From Xiphophorus maculatus (taxonomy: Eukaryota; Chordata; Actinopteri; Cyprinodontiformes; Poeciliidae), in NCBI RefSeq assembly GCF_002775205.1, contig NC_036465.1:208638-272637 (forward strand): a stretch of 64,000 bases of DNA. Reading direction: 5' to 3'. The notes under the pieces are model-generated. The model had not been told where the DNA came from and made no database searches. It saw only the letters and a list, made by a program, of their open reading frames with translations. Position numbers and translations under genes: made by a program. How positions within the stretch are numbered: the stretch's first letter is position 1; each line of letters begins with the position of its first letter. Positions 1 through 11,934 of this stretch are shown here, piece after piece.

Positions 1-2035
1 ATAATAACTAATATAGTAAAACTAATAACGAACATATAGTGTTGGACTAAACTATAGTAATAACTAATATCTAGTGAATAATAACTAATATAGTGTTGAC
101 AAATAACTAATATAGTAGTTACTAATATAGTAATAACTAATATAGTATTGATTAATAACTAATATAGTAATAACTAATATAGTAATAACTAATATAGTGT
201 TGACTAATAACTAATATAGTAATAACTAATATAGTATTGAATAATAACTAATATAGTGTTGACAAATAACTAATATAGTAGTTACTATATAGTAATAACT
301 AATATAGTATTGATTAATAACTAATAAAGTAATAACTAATATAGTAATAACTAATATAGTGTTGACTAATAACTAATATAGTGTTGACTAATAACTAATA
401 TAGTAATAACTAATATAGTGTTGACTAATAACTAATATAGTAATAACTAATATAGTAGTGATTAATATATTAGTGACTAATAACTAATATAGTAATAACT
501 AATATAGTAGTGATTAATATAGTAGTGACTAATAACTAATATAGTAATAACTAATATAGTGTTGACTAATAACTAATATAGTAATAACTAATATAGTAGT
601 GATTAATATATTAGTGACTAATAACTAATATAGTAATAACTAATATAGTGTTGACTAATAACTAATATAGTAATAACTAATATAATATATGATTAATAAC
701 TAATAAAGTAATAACTAATATAGTAATAACTAATATAGTAGTGACTAATATAGTAATAACTAATATAGTAGTGATTAATATAGTAGTGACTAATAACTAA
801 TATAGTAATAACTAATATAGTGTTGACTAATAACTAATATAGTAATAACTAATATAGTATTGAATAATAACTAATATAGTGTTGACAAATAACTAATATA
901 GTAGTTACTAATATAGTAATAACTAATATAGTATTGATTAATAACTAATATAGTAATAACTAATATAGTAATAACTAATATAGTGTTGACTAATAACTAA
1001 TATAGTGTTGACTAATAACTAATATAGTAATAACTAATATAGTGTTGACTAATAACTAATATAGTAATAACTAATATAGTAGTGATTAATATATTAGTGA
1101 CTAATAACTAATATAGTAATAACTAATATAGTAGTGATTAATATAGTAGTGACTAATAACTAATATAGTAATAACTAATATAGTGTTGACAAATAACTAA
1201 TATAGTAATAACTAATATAGTGTTGACTAATAACTAATATAGTAGTGACTAATAACTAATATAGTAATAACTAATATAGTAATAACTAATATAGTATTGA
1301 ATAACAACTAGTATAGTAATAACTAATATAGTAATAACTAATATAGAATTGATTAATAACTAATATAGTAATAACTAATATAATATTGAATAATAACTAA
1401 TATAGTAATAACTAATATAGTGTTGACTAATAACTAATATAGTAATAACTAATATAGTGTTGACTAATAACTAATATAGTAATAACTAATATAGTATTGA
1501 TTAATAACTAATATAGTAATAACTAATATAGTATTGATTAATAACTAATATAGTAATAACTAATATAGTAATAACTAATATAGTGTTGACTAATAACTAA
1601 TATAGTGTTGACTAATAACTAATATAGTAATAACTAATATAGTGTTGACTAATAACTAATATAGTAATAACTAATATAGTGTTGACTAATAACTAATATA
1701 GTAATAACTAATATAGTAGTGATTAATATATTAGTGACTAATAACTAATATAGTAATAACTAATATAGTGTTGACTAATAACTAATATAGTAGTGACTAA
1801 TAACTAATATAGTAATAACTAATATAGTGTTGACAAATAACTAATATAGTAATAACTAATATAGTGTTGAATAATAACTAGTATAGTAATAACTAATATA
1901 GTAATAACTAATATAGTAATAACTAATATAGTATTGAATAATAACTAATATAGTAATAACTAATATAGTGTTGACTAATAACTAATATAGTAGTGACTAA
2001 TAACTAATATAGTAGTGATTTAAAGCTAATATAGT
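1..2035. repeat. AT-rich minisatellite (15-bp and 22-bp units)
   Basis: Tandem units of two lengths are mixed. A 15-bp unit reads actaatatagtaata, and a 22-bp unit has the same first half followed by gtgttgactaata. Variants carry gtattga, gtagtga or gttgaca. Longer blocks recur, for example the run containing gtattgaataataac then gttgacaaataac near 230-285 and 858-910, so there is higher-order duplication. The array is already running at base 1 and decays around 2000-2090 into ordinary sequence. No coding capacity is plausible because stop codons are dense. Confidence 0.95.
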
Positions 2036-2659
2036 AATCAGTAATATAGTAGGTATTAATAAGTAATATTGTAGTGACTATATTAGTCATGTGACATGAA
2101 TTAATGATGCTGGTTATCACTGCTGACAGAGTTATTTAGCTGCTGCTATATTTCTATAGATTATTAATGTCTGTTTTATTCTTAATGTGTTGGATTTTGA
2201 TTCTAACCATCTAGCGTTTAACCGTTAGTTTTGAGCTTTGACCAGTTAGCTCTAGACTGATTCTGAGTTTTGAATTATTTAAATTTAAACAGCCCTTATC
2301 ACTGAGGGAATTAATGCTGATGTTTTTTACTTGCTTGTGAATTGTTATATTTACATTTTTGCAATAGTAATTTTGAAACTTTATGTATTATTTCTGTATT
2401 TTCAGAAACTGCTTCAATTTATCTGCACCATTGACAAAATCCTTCAGTAAACCTATTTAAACTCCTGATGACCAGCATGCTTTCTGACCAAAGATCTGTA
2501 GTGGTCAGTTAACAAAATCCAGCAACTGTTGGTATTTTAATAGTAACTTTGACTGAAATATTGTTTATTTCCTGATAATTAAATGATCGCCCACCTGGTC
2601 ACTTTGATCTAAATTCCTAGTTTTGTTAATTGTTGTCTTCATAATAACATTTAGTAATA

Positions 2660-3919
2660 CACTGCCTGGCCAAAAAAAAGTCTCCACCTGGATTTAACTA
2701 AGCAAATAGGTACAAGCCTCCTATTGGATAAGTACTGCATAGGCGATTATCTTTCAGCTGGCAACAAGTTATTTAACCCCAGCTGATGCAATGAGTAACT
2801 CCTCATTTCTTAAACAACCATGGCAAAAGACACATCCTGTGGTCGTGGAAAATACGTTAGTCTGTTTAAGAAGGGTCAAATCATTGGCATGCATCAAGCA
2901 GAGAAAACATCTAAGGAGATTGCAGAAACTACTAGAACTGGGTTAAGAACTGTCCAACGCATCATTAAAAACTGGAAGGATGGTGGGGAACCATCGTCTT
3001 CCAGGAAGAAATGTGGTCGGAAAAAAGTCCTGAATGATCGTGATCGGCGATTACTTAGACGTTTGGTCAAATCAAATCGAAGAAAAACAACAGCAGAACT
3101 CAGGAGTATGTTTAATTGTGAACGCAAAAGCATTTCCACACGCACAATGCGAAGGGAACTCAAGGGGTTGGGATTGAACAGCTGTGTAGCCGTAAGAAAA
3201 CCTCTAATCAGTAAGGCTAACCAGAAAAAAGGCTTCAGTTTGCTAGGGAGCATAAAGATTGGACTCTGGAGGAATGGAAGAGGGTCATGTGGTCTGATGA
3301 GTCCAGATTTACCCTGTTCCAGAGCGATGGGCGCATCAGGGTAAGAAGAGAGGCAGGTGAAGTGATGCACCCATCATGCCTAGTGCCTACTGTACAAGCC
3401 TGTGGGGGCAGTGCTATGATCTGGGGTTGCTGCAGTTGGTCAGGTCTAGGTTCAGCAACATTGTGGCCCAAAGAATGAGGTCAGCTGACTACCTGAATAT
3501 ACTGAATGACCAGGTTATTCCATCAATGGATTTTGTCTTCCCAAATGGAACGGGCATATTCCAAGATGACTATGCCAGGATTCATGGGGCTCATATTGTG
3601 AAAGAGTGGTTCAGGGAGCATGAGACATCTTGTTCACACATGGATTGGCCACCACAGAGTCCAGACCTTAACCCCATTGAGAATCTTTGGGATGTGCTGG
3701 AGAAGGCTTTGCACAGTGGTCAGACTCTCCCATCATCAATACAAGATCTTGGTGAAAGATTAATGTAACACTGGATGGAAATAAATCTTGTGACACTGCA
3801 GAAGCTTATTGAAACAATGCCACAGCGAATGCGGGCTGTAATCAAAGCTAAAGGCGGTCCAACAAAATATTAGAGAGTGACCATTTTTTGGTGCCGACTT
3901 TTTTTTTGGCCAGGCAGTG
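2660..3919 (+). mobile_element. Tc1-like DNA transposon, complete ends, inactive
   Basis: The element begins cactgcctggcc at 2660 and ends with the inverse complement ggccaggcagtg at 3919. Both ends are flanked by the dinucleotide TA (2658-2659 and 3920-3921), the target duplication expected of the Tc1/mariner superfamily. The terminal inverted repeats are about 23 bp and include a run of A or T. The length of 1260 bp is normal for a fish Tc1-like element. The transposase inside is broken, so this copy cannot move itself. It could still be mobilised in trans if a related transposase exists, because both ends look intact. Confidence 0.93.
2820..3873 (+). pseudogene. Tc1-like transposase pseudogene
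   Basis: Reading starts at ATG 2820 with a helix-turn-helix region (SKEIAETTRTGLRTVQRII) and a GRKKVLNDRDRR linker typical of Tc1-type transposases. The frame breaks near 3228. It continues in a second frame with the first catalytic aspartate (WSDESRF, about 3290-3310), breaks again near 3465, then continues in a third frame with the second aspartate (FQDDYARIH, about 3560-3586). The DE/DD-type end follows ([11 protein letters not shown], about 3659-3691). An in-frame TAA at 3766 interrupts the tail, which would otherwise end at TAG 3871-3873 after KGGPTKY. With two frameshifts and a stop, the transposase is dead. The FQDDYARIH motif also deviates from the usual FQxDNAxxH form. Confidence 0.9.
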
Positions 3920-3921
3920 TA

Positions 3922-5439
3922 GTTATTCATACCCAAACCTGTTGTTGCACAGCACATGTAGATTTACACAAAAATAAAAACAGAATAACTACGATATTAG
4001 TTATGACAGGAAGGTTTCTCCTTCCTGTCATGGCGGATGTGACTCCAAAGCCACTTCCTGTTTCAGGTCAGCAGGTTGTGATTTATTCAGTTCAGCATTT
4101 TGTCTTCCAGTAATGAATGTTTTTCTCTTTGTCTAAATAAGTTTTAGGAAGCGTTGCCAGAAAGCAGAATCTTTAAATATCAGTTTCTAATTTGAAATGA
4201 AACCAATTTCAGCCTGCAGCTCTGCACTTTGTCTCCAATTAAATACAGATAATAAAGTCCTCATTGTGTTTCTGAGCTGTGTGAAAAACAGATAAAAATA
4301 TAGCCGAGCCGTCCCTGAAGGCTCGGCCTGCCCCGGGTTAGAAAACACAGACTCCTGCCTGCAAGGCTAAACTCAGGGAAAATACACCCACAGCTCGTCT
4401 GTGTGCAGAACACACACGCGCGCACGCGCACACACACCGAGTGCTCTCTGTCTGCCGGTGTGTGTCTGCATTCAGGGCACACACCTCTCCTGGTTTTACC
4501 CGTGTGAACGTCTCACTCTGATCTGCGGCTCCGTCTAATTGTTGGCTGAATAATTAATTTGAAGATTTCCAAACTCGGAGCTGCAGTTTCGCTCGCCGCT
4601 GACATGGATTCCTGGTTTGGTTGAAGATGTTTCACCGCTGCAGCCCTGGGAGCACACACGATGCTGAACTTCAACTCCCAGCATGCCGCCTGCCATCTGC
4701 TGTCCTTTAATACTCCTAAGTGCTCTGCTTAGTGGCGTCTGAACTGCGCTGACCTTTGTGTCATTAAGGAGTGTCGGCTCCTTGGGATTCCTGAAAACAA
4801 GCAGAACTTTGAGTTTGAGCGGATCAGCTGTCACAACTTGGATCCCAGAATATCTGGTAGAAGTTTATTAGTTTTGCACATTTCAGCAACAACAGTTCAA
4901 AATGTTTTATTACAGTGAAAACGAAACGGAGCAGAGACGAAACAAAGACAAGCGTTTAAAAGATCAAAACGAACAATGTTCCACTTATGATTATTATTTA
5001 AAGATCGTTTTAAACAAAACTCAATGATTCAGCAACCCATGGCTACGGAGGAATTTTCCTGCCATAATCTAAGAGCACACATTTTAAGTCTGAAAACATA
5101 ACTCACACTTAATCTGTGTCTGAATTCAGGGTCTGCATCAACCGAAGGACGGATTTGTAGGCCGATTACAACAAGGCCCGTCCGAATTCGAAGACTCCTC
5201 CAAATCGGTCCTTCTTTTCCCCAGATTTGAAGGGTGGGTCCAGTGTGTCCTTCATGGCCCACCGTATCCCATAATTCATTGCGAGTCGCAACAGGGCGTT
5301 CAGACAGAGCTAAAATGGCAGTGAAGAGCGGCAAATTATTTTGTTATATGACACTTTAAATGACACAACTTGATTTTGTACAATGTTTTTAGTGACAATC
5401 TAAGTGTGTAAGTTTCCAATATCTGCTCAGTTCACCAAA
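3922..5439. other. Non-coding gap with hairpin and purine-pyrimidine tract
   Basis: No gene is visible. A perfect 12-bp inverted repeat with a 5-base loop lies at 4003-4031. Alternating purine-pyrimidine sequence (cacacacgcgcgcacgcgcac) lies at about 4407-4437. The stretch 5110-5340 resembles an old dispersed repeat but no ends could be defined. Short reading frames here on both strands have no recognisable product. Confidence 0.6.
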
Positions 5440-8400
5440 ACATCATCTGCAGCTGCTATCGATCAGCAGCTGCTATCGATCAGCAGCTGCTAGCGATCAG
5501 CAGTTGTTAGCAATCAGCAGCTGTTAGCGATCAGCAGCTGTTAACGATCAGTAGCTGCTAGCGATCAGAAGCTGCTAGCGATCAGCAGCTGCTAGCGATC
5601 AGCAGCTTTTAGCGATCAGCAGCTGTTAGCGATCAGCAGCTGTTAACGATCAGTAGCTGCTAGCGATCAGCAGCTGTTAGCAATCAGCAGCTGTTAGCGA
5701 TCAGCAGCTGTTAACGATCAGACGCTGCTAGCGATCAGAAACTGCTAGCGATCAGCAGCTGCTAGCGATCAGCAGCTGTTAACGATCAGCAGTTGTTAGC
5801 GATCAGCAGCTGTTAGCGATCAGCAGCTTTTAGCGATCAGTAGCTGCTAGCGATCAGTAGCTTTTAGCGATCAGCAGCTGTTAGCGATCAGCAGCTGTTA
5901 GCGATCAGCAGCTTTTAGCGATCAATAGCTGCTAGCGATCAGCAGTTGTTAACGATCAGTAGTTGCTAGCGATCAGAAGCTGTTAGCGATCAGAAGCTGT
6001 TAGCGATCGGACGCTGTTAGCGATCAGAAGCTGTTAGCGATCAGAAGCTGTTAGCGATCAGAAGCTGCTAGCGATCAGCAGCTGTTAGCGATCAGACGCT
6101 TTTAGCGATCAGTAGCTGCTAGCGATCAGTAGCTTTTAGCGATCAGCAGATGTTAGCTATCAGCAGCTGTTAGCGATCAGCAGCTTTTAGCGATCAGTAG
6201 CTGCTAGCGATCAGCAGTTGTTAGCGATCAGCAGCTGTTAGCGATCATTAGCTGCTAGCGATCAGCAGTTGTTAGCGATCAGCAGCTGCTAGCGATCAGC
6301 AGTTGTTAGCGATCAGCAGTTGTTAGCGATCAGCAGCTGTTAGCGATCAGTAGCTGTTAGCGATCAGCAGCTGCTAGCGATCAGCAGTTGTTAGCGATCA
6401 GCAGCTGTTAGCGATCAGCAGTTGTTAGCGATCAGCAGCTGTTAGCGATCAGTAGCTGCTAGCGGTCAGTAGCTGCTAGCGATCAGCAGCTTTTAGCGAT
6501 CAGTAGCTGCTAGCGATCAGTAGCTTTTAGCGATCAGCAGTTGTTAGCGATCAGCAGCTGCTAGCGATCAGCAGTTGTTAGCGATCAGCAGCTGTTAGCG
6601 ATCAGCAGTTGTTAGCGATCAGCAGCTGTTAGCGATCAGCAGTTTTTAGCGATCAGCAGCTGTTAGCGATCAGTAGCTGCTAGCGATCAGCAGCTGTTAG
6701 CGATCAGCAGATGTTAGCTATCAGCAGCTGTTAGCGATCAGCAGCTTTTAGCGATCAGTAGCTGCTAGTGATCAGCAGTTGTTAGCGATCAGCAGCTGCT
6801 AGCGATCAGCAGTTGTTAGCGATCAGCAGTTGTTAGCGATCAGCAGCTGTTAGCGATCAGTAGCTGTTAGCGATCAGCAGCTGCTAGCGATCAGCAGTTG
6901 TTAGCGATCAGCAGCTGTTAGCGATCAGCAGTTGTTAGCGATCAGCAGCTGTTAGCGATCAGCAGCTGCTAGCGATCAGTAGCTTTTAGCGATCAGTAGC
7001 TTTTAGCGATCAGCAGCTGTTAGCGATCAGCAGCTGTTAGCGATCAGCAGTTGTTAGCGATCAGAAGCTGTTAGCGATCAGAAGCTGCTAGCGATCAGCA
7101 GCTGTTAGCGATCAGCAGCTGTTAGCGATCAGACGCTTTTAGCGATCAGTAGCTGCTAGCGATCAGTAGCTTTTAGCGATCAGCAGATGTTAGCTATCAG
7201 CAGCTGTTAGCGATCAGCAGCTTTTAGCGATCAGTAGCTGCTAGCGATCAGCAGTTGTTAGCGATCAGCAGCTGTTAGCGATCATTAGCTGCTAGCGATC
7301 AGCAGTTGTTAGCGATCAGCAGCTGCTAGCGATCAGCAGTTGTTAGCGATCAGCAGTTGTTAGCGATCAGCAGCTGTTAGCGATCAGTAGCTGTTAGCGA
7401 TCAGCAGCTGCTAGCGATCAGCAGTTGTTAGCGATCAGCAGCTGTTAGCGATCAGCAGTTGTTAGCGATCAGCAGCTGTTAGCGATCAGTAGCTGCTAGC
7501 GGTCAGTAGCTGCTAGCGATCAGCAGCTTTTAGCGATCAGTAGCTGCTAGCGATCAGTAGCTTTTAGCGATCAGCAGTTGTTAGCGATCAGCAGCTGCTA
7601 GCGATCAGCAGTTGTTAGCGATCAGCAGCTGTTAGCGATCAGCAGTTGTTAGCGATCAGCAGCTGTTAGCGATCAGCAGTTGTTAGCGATCAGCAGCTGT
7701 TAGCGATCAGTAGCTGCTAGCGATCAGCAGCTGTTAGCGATCAGCAGATGTTAGCTATCAGCAGCTGTTAGCGATCAGCAGCTTTTAGCGATCAGTAGCT
7801 GCTAGTGATCAGCAGTTGTTAGCGATCAGCAGCTGCTAGCGATCAGCAGTTGTTAGCGATCAGCAGTTGTTAGCGATCAGCAGCTGTTAGCGATCAGTAG
7901 CTGTTAGCGATCAGCAGCTGCTAGCGATCAGCAGTTGTTAGCGATCAGCAGCTGTTAGCGATCAGCAGTTGTTAGCGATCAGCAGCTGTTAGCGATCAGC
8001 AGCTGCTAGCGATCAGTAGCTTTTAGCGATCAGTAGCTTTTAGCGATCAGCAGCTGTTAGCGATCAGCAGCTGTTAGCGATCAGCAGTTGTTAGCGATCA
8101 GCAGCTGTTAGCGATCAGTAGCTGCTAGCGATCAGTAGCTTTTAGCGATCAGCAGCTTTTAGCGATCAGTAGCTGCTAGCGATCAGTAGCTTTTAGCGAT
8201 CAGTAGCTGCTAGCGATCAGTAGCTTTTAGCGATCAGCAGCTGTTAGCGATCAGTAGCTGTTAGCGATCAGTAGCTGCTAGCGATCAGTAGCTGCTAGCG
8301 ATCAGTAGCTTTTAGCGATCAGCAGCTGTTAGCGATCAGCAGCTTTTAGCGATCAGTAGCTGCTAGCGATCAGTAGCTTTTAGCGATCAGCAGCTTTTAG

Positions 8401-8605
8401 CGATCAGTAGCTGCTAGCGATCAGTAGCTTTTAGCGATCAGCAGCTGTTAGCGATCAGCAGCTGTTAGCGATCAGCAGCTTTTAGCGATCAGCAGCTGTT
8501 AGCGATCAACAGCTGTTAGCGATCAGCAGCTTTTAGCGATCAGCAGCTTTTAGCGATCAGTAGCTGCTAGCGATCAGTAGCTGCTAGCGATCAGTAGCTC
8601 TGCTG
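5440..8605. repeat. 17-bp minisatellite, about 186 units, with large internal duplication
   Basis: The unit is gatcagcagctgttagc with substitutions at a few fixed positions (ctgcta, cttttа-type and gtagct variants). Each unit carries an E-box core CAGCTG, and many contain the perfect palindrome agcagctgct. Rare variant units (gatcatt at 6243 and 7280; ggtcag at 6464 and 7501; tagtgatc at 6769 and 7806) repeat at a constant distance of 1037 bp, which is 61 units. The array ends at about 8605 where gatcagtagct runs into unique sequence. Confidence 0.96.
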
Positions 8606-9454
8606 GCAGATGTTTAGTGTACTATGGAGCAAAAAGGTGATGTTGTTGTTTCTCCCCACATCCAGTGGGTGGCGCATGTTGCTACAATCAATAGTAGCCA
8701 CACAGGCACACCCGCTAGAAGGAAACAAACGCACCCAGCACAACACTTTCATTTTATTGGCTGAGAGGTTGCTAGAGAGCCTAGCAGAGACTAAGGGTGC
8801 ATTCAGACCGGATAGTCCGGTAGACTCGGTTCAGTTGGGGACTAAAATTGCAACATTTGTTACATTTTCAGAACTCTAGTTCTCATTCACGCTCCACGAC
8901 TAAAACTAACTGAAAAACCTGTTCCCCCTGACACCTGTGGGGGCGCTGCACCAAGAACTACTGAAGAATCGACACAAAACCTCTGAAGAAGAGGAGCACA
9001 ACTACCTTCTTCACAAAAAGTAAACGAAAACAGAGCAGTGTCAGATTTCAGTGGTTGTAGGATTTCTTCATTGATCTACATTACTAGTGTGGACATCGCC
9101 TGTTAGCCGCTAATGCTAGCGGCCTGTTAGCCGCTAATGCTAGGGACGCTGAAGTTTTGACTACAAGCGTTACAAGTTTAAGAAGAAAGGACTTATAGCT
9201 TCGGAGAATAGTGAGGTTAGTATTTCTGAAGATACAACTTCTGGTGTTCAGCCTCTTTCTGACCAGGAATCCTCACAGGAGATTGACAGCCATCACTCCG
9301 GAGGTCAGGAGGTCAGCGCGGAAAACTGCAGGGCAGCATCCCAACCCTACAGGCTGCTGCCCTGTTCTGTACAGAAGAAATGATTCTGTTTTTGGGTAAC
9401 GGTTTTTTTAGGTGCATCGTCAGGTCGTCGATGCATAATGGTGGGGAGGAATGT
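8606..9454. other. Non-coding flank with coding-like remnant at 9156-9382
   Basis: Between the minisatellite and the LTR-like repeat there is no clear gene. A 23-bp tandem duplication (ggcctgttagccgctaatgctag) lies near 9098-9145. A frame without an ATG is open from about 9153 to the TGA at 9380-9382. It includes YKFKKKGLIASENSE and a Ser/Glu-rich stretch, and a purine-rich run (atggtggggagga) follows just before the LTR-like copy. This arrangement would suit the 3' end of a retroelement coding region and polypurine tract, but the product is not recognised. Confidence 0.4.
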
Positions 9455-10281
9455 AGCAGGTGGCACCATTAGGTGTCGCACTTTGTACAACCTGAGCCTC
9501 CATAAAAGGGAAGCTGGAAGGATGGTGGCCAGGTGTCAATTTCCTGTGTGTTAGACCAGCTGTGTGTTGGGCCCTGTCAAGAAATGGTGTGGTGAAAGCA
9601 GTGAGGGAAACGCAGCAGACCCAGTTGAGATGAAATGATGATTTAATGGTGAAAATATCCTAAATGACTCAGTCCAACGCACAAACCTGGCAGCACAGCA
9701 GAGCAGGAGCGAAGGCTCAGCACTGGTCAAACGACAGGACAAAAGAGATTGGTGTGACAACAACGCAGAATAGACAAGGACCCGACCCGGACCAAGAACA
9801 CAGGTGGGGTTAAATCCACAGAGGGTAATCACAGAGCGAGACACACCTGGGAACAATCAAAGGGAGACAGGACAACACGGAGACACAGATACACAGGAAA
9901 CTCGAAATAAACAGACAGAAAAGCACAGATCCTGATAGGCCCACGCTGTTTGCTGGCTGTGGTAAGTTGGAGGAAACCGTTTTAAAGTGACTTTTTAAAG
10001 TACGTTGTGCTGATGTGGTGTTTTTATACAGGACTGCATTGCTGACGGTGTTCAGGTGGTAGGGTCACCTGGGTGTGGTTGTTGGACGCCGCAGGTAGGT
10101 TTTCTATATTGGTCTTTTTTAATTATAATGAACTGTATGTTTATATATTGTTTTTATTTGCTAGGTTTGCACCAGATCGACTACACCAAGGTTTGATCTG
10201 AGAGTGTTGATTTATGCAAAGCCGGTAGGCAGTGTTAATGTTTTAGGTAGATTTGATTAAAATGATTTAATAAGCATTCAC
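9455..10281 (+). mobile_element. LTR-like dispersed repeat, copy 1 (interrupted)
   Basis: This shares an ordered series of similar blocks with 24943-25425. They are: caggtggc near the start, a promoter-like segment cctgagcctccataaaagggaagct, then cccacgctgtttgctgg, gtgctgatg, ttttatac, ccgcaggtaggt, and finally attaaaatgatttaataagcatt. A TATAAAAGG-type box and a TG start suggest a solo long terminal repeat. No flanking duplication was found and the two copies are strongly diverged. The copy is split by a separate element at 9575-9937. Confidence 0.5.
9575..9937 (-). mobile_element. MITE-like insertion inside the LTR-like repeat
   Basis: This segment is absent from the paralogous copy at 25 kb, where the flanking sequences are contiguous. 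It starts tgtcaagaaatgg and ends cctgata, so read on the minus strand the ends are TATCAGG and TTCTTGACA, short imperfect inverted termini. GGCC is present at both junctions. The interior contains no credible gene. The overall look matches a widespread fish non-autonomous DNA repeat, recognised from memory only. Confidence 0.5.
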
Positions 10282-11070
10282 AAAGACATGAAGTCCTGCT
10301 CTCAGACTGAACATGCTCTTGGATTCCAGCTTGTTCCCATCTGGGTTCTGCGCTTTAATCGCCTTTTTGACCTCATTCTTTCATTACTATCAGTTGTTTC
10401 AGAAACATCAGCATTACAGATGTGTGCAGTTTTTGGCCCACTTTAATTGTGTTGTAATTAAGAAAAGAAAGAAAGTTTTCCCCAGAGGAGTTACTGAGCT
10501 GCCAATTTTAGTAAATTTTCAGAATCTAACAGTGGAAAGTATTTAATTTGAAGTGAGTGCAGAGATCAGGTCAGAGAAGAATAAATATCAGAAAAACATT
10601 TGAAGTAGTAATGAGATGAAACCTTGAGCTAATAAAGGACTCGTGACGTGCGCTGGATGCTCAGCTTCCTTTTGAACCACAGACACGTCAACCAGCCCAC
10701 CCAAGATGGCCGACAGCTGACAAGATGGCTGACAGTTGACTCATGGCTTGTTTGAATTTACATCTTTGGAAAAGTTCAGTTCCTTTTCATCTCTCTATAA
10801 ATCTGTTTCGAATATTGTTTGTACTTTGTACATGAACTTTAAAATATTGTAGTTGATCAATTCATGAAGTTTCAATAAGTTAAATTGTATAAATATTAGG
10901 TTTCTGCTTCCACATATGACTACCAACTCTCGTCTGTAAACTAAAAATTGGATCTATGAATGTTTTACCGGCACCAAGCAACACTTCCACACAATATGTC
11001 AGATATGGAACAAACAGTGAGTTATATATTTTATGTTTAATTTATATATATATATATTTATTCCTTTATT
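10282..11070. other. Non-coding gap with duplicated YY1-like motif
   Basis: AT-rich sequence without a credible gene. A tandem pair of about 19 bp, caagatggcYgacagYtga, occupies 10702-10739. Each half contains AAGATGGC, the core of the YY1 binding motif. Confidence 0.5.
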
Positions 11071-11079
11071 TAAAACAGC

Positions 11080-11530
11080 AGTGGTTTGGGATATTTTAAA
11101 TTTGACAAATCTTCATCAATGAGAACACACATAAATGTAACTTCATTGTTTTTTGTATTTTGACTCTTTAAACATGTAATTGTGCATCAGCACTTTTCTT
11201 ACTGATAGAAAACGTCAAAATCTTTGTTTCAACAATATTTAAGAATAATCTGTTCCTATGAAGCCATTGTTAAATGTATAAATTTGTTTAAAAGCAATTC
11301 TAACACTTTCAAAATATTTTCTCCTGAATAAAATAAGGTTGTGTCATTGGTAAATAAAATCCACCTTAGAAATTTAGAAACTATAGTGATATTATTAGTA
11401 TACATAAGGAAAACTATAGATACAAGGACAGACCCTTGTGGTACTCCACAACTAATATGGTACAAAACGGATTTTCTATTTTTATCTTCAACAAACTGTA
11501 GATAGAAAAACTAGCAATTTACTGCTAATT
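11080..11530 (-). pseudogene. Decayed LINE reverse transcriptase fragment
   Basis: On the minus strand the reading from about 11520 to 11256 contains ISCGVPQGSVL, the conserved reverse-transcriptase block. FILFADD has decayed to WILFTNDTTLFYSGEN. After a frameshift near 11262 the similarity continues with WLHRNRLFLNIVETK and a segment resembling FLGVLIDEDL near 11110. These blocks in order are those of a non-LTR retrotransposon of the CR1/L2/Rex1 type. The active-site YADD is lost and several stops are present, so it is an old truncated copy. Confidence 0.78.
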
Positions 11531-11756
11531 ATTCTATCAATCGTTTATCTGCTGCTAGCCTTTCTATCTACTGCTAATGCTAACTGTTTAGTCTGCTGCA
11601 TTCTGAAGAATTAAATGTGTTTTTGCCCTAAGTTGAACTCTGAACTCGATTCAGACTGGGGACATTTTACATATGAACTTAAATGAGTTTTAAAAGAAGT
11701 GAGATCTGTGATGTTTATTTGCCTTCTGTTAGGTGTGTTTAACTGTGCATATTTTA

Positions 11757-11934
11757 AAGGTTTTTTGGCTCTAGTGGCCTTTATTTGATAGTGAATTGAC
11801 AGTAAAATGGGTAATGAGAGAAGACATGCGGCAAAGGTCACCAGGCTGGGAATCGAACCTGCGACGGCCGTGTTGAGGACTAAGGCCTCCATATGTGGGT
11901 TGTGCTTAACCCCTGCACCACCGCAGCTCCCCAA
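11757..11934 (-). mobile_element. tRNA-derived SINE, copy 1
   Basis: Read on the minus strand it begins near GGGGAGCTGCGGTGGTGCAG and contains the pol III B-box-like GGTTCGATTCCC (plus strand gggaatcgaacc, about 11847-11858). It then has a short body and ends CACTAGAGCC followed by A residues. A second copy with the same order of blocks lies at 23850-24025. A tRNA-like head with a short A-rich tail identifies a SINE. Confidence 0.8.

Noticed and set aside
5440..8605. Regular direct repeats considered as a CRISPR array
   Set aside because: Units abut with no unique spacers, and the same holds for the 32-bp array at 32594-34858. The genome is vertebrate.
11847..11934. tRNA gene from the B-box-like sequence
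   Set aside because: There is no cloverleaf with a full acceptor stem. The sequence continues into a SINE body and recurs at 23.9 kb.
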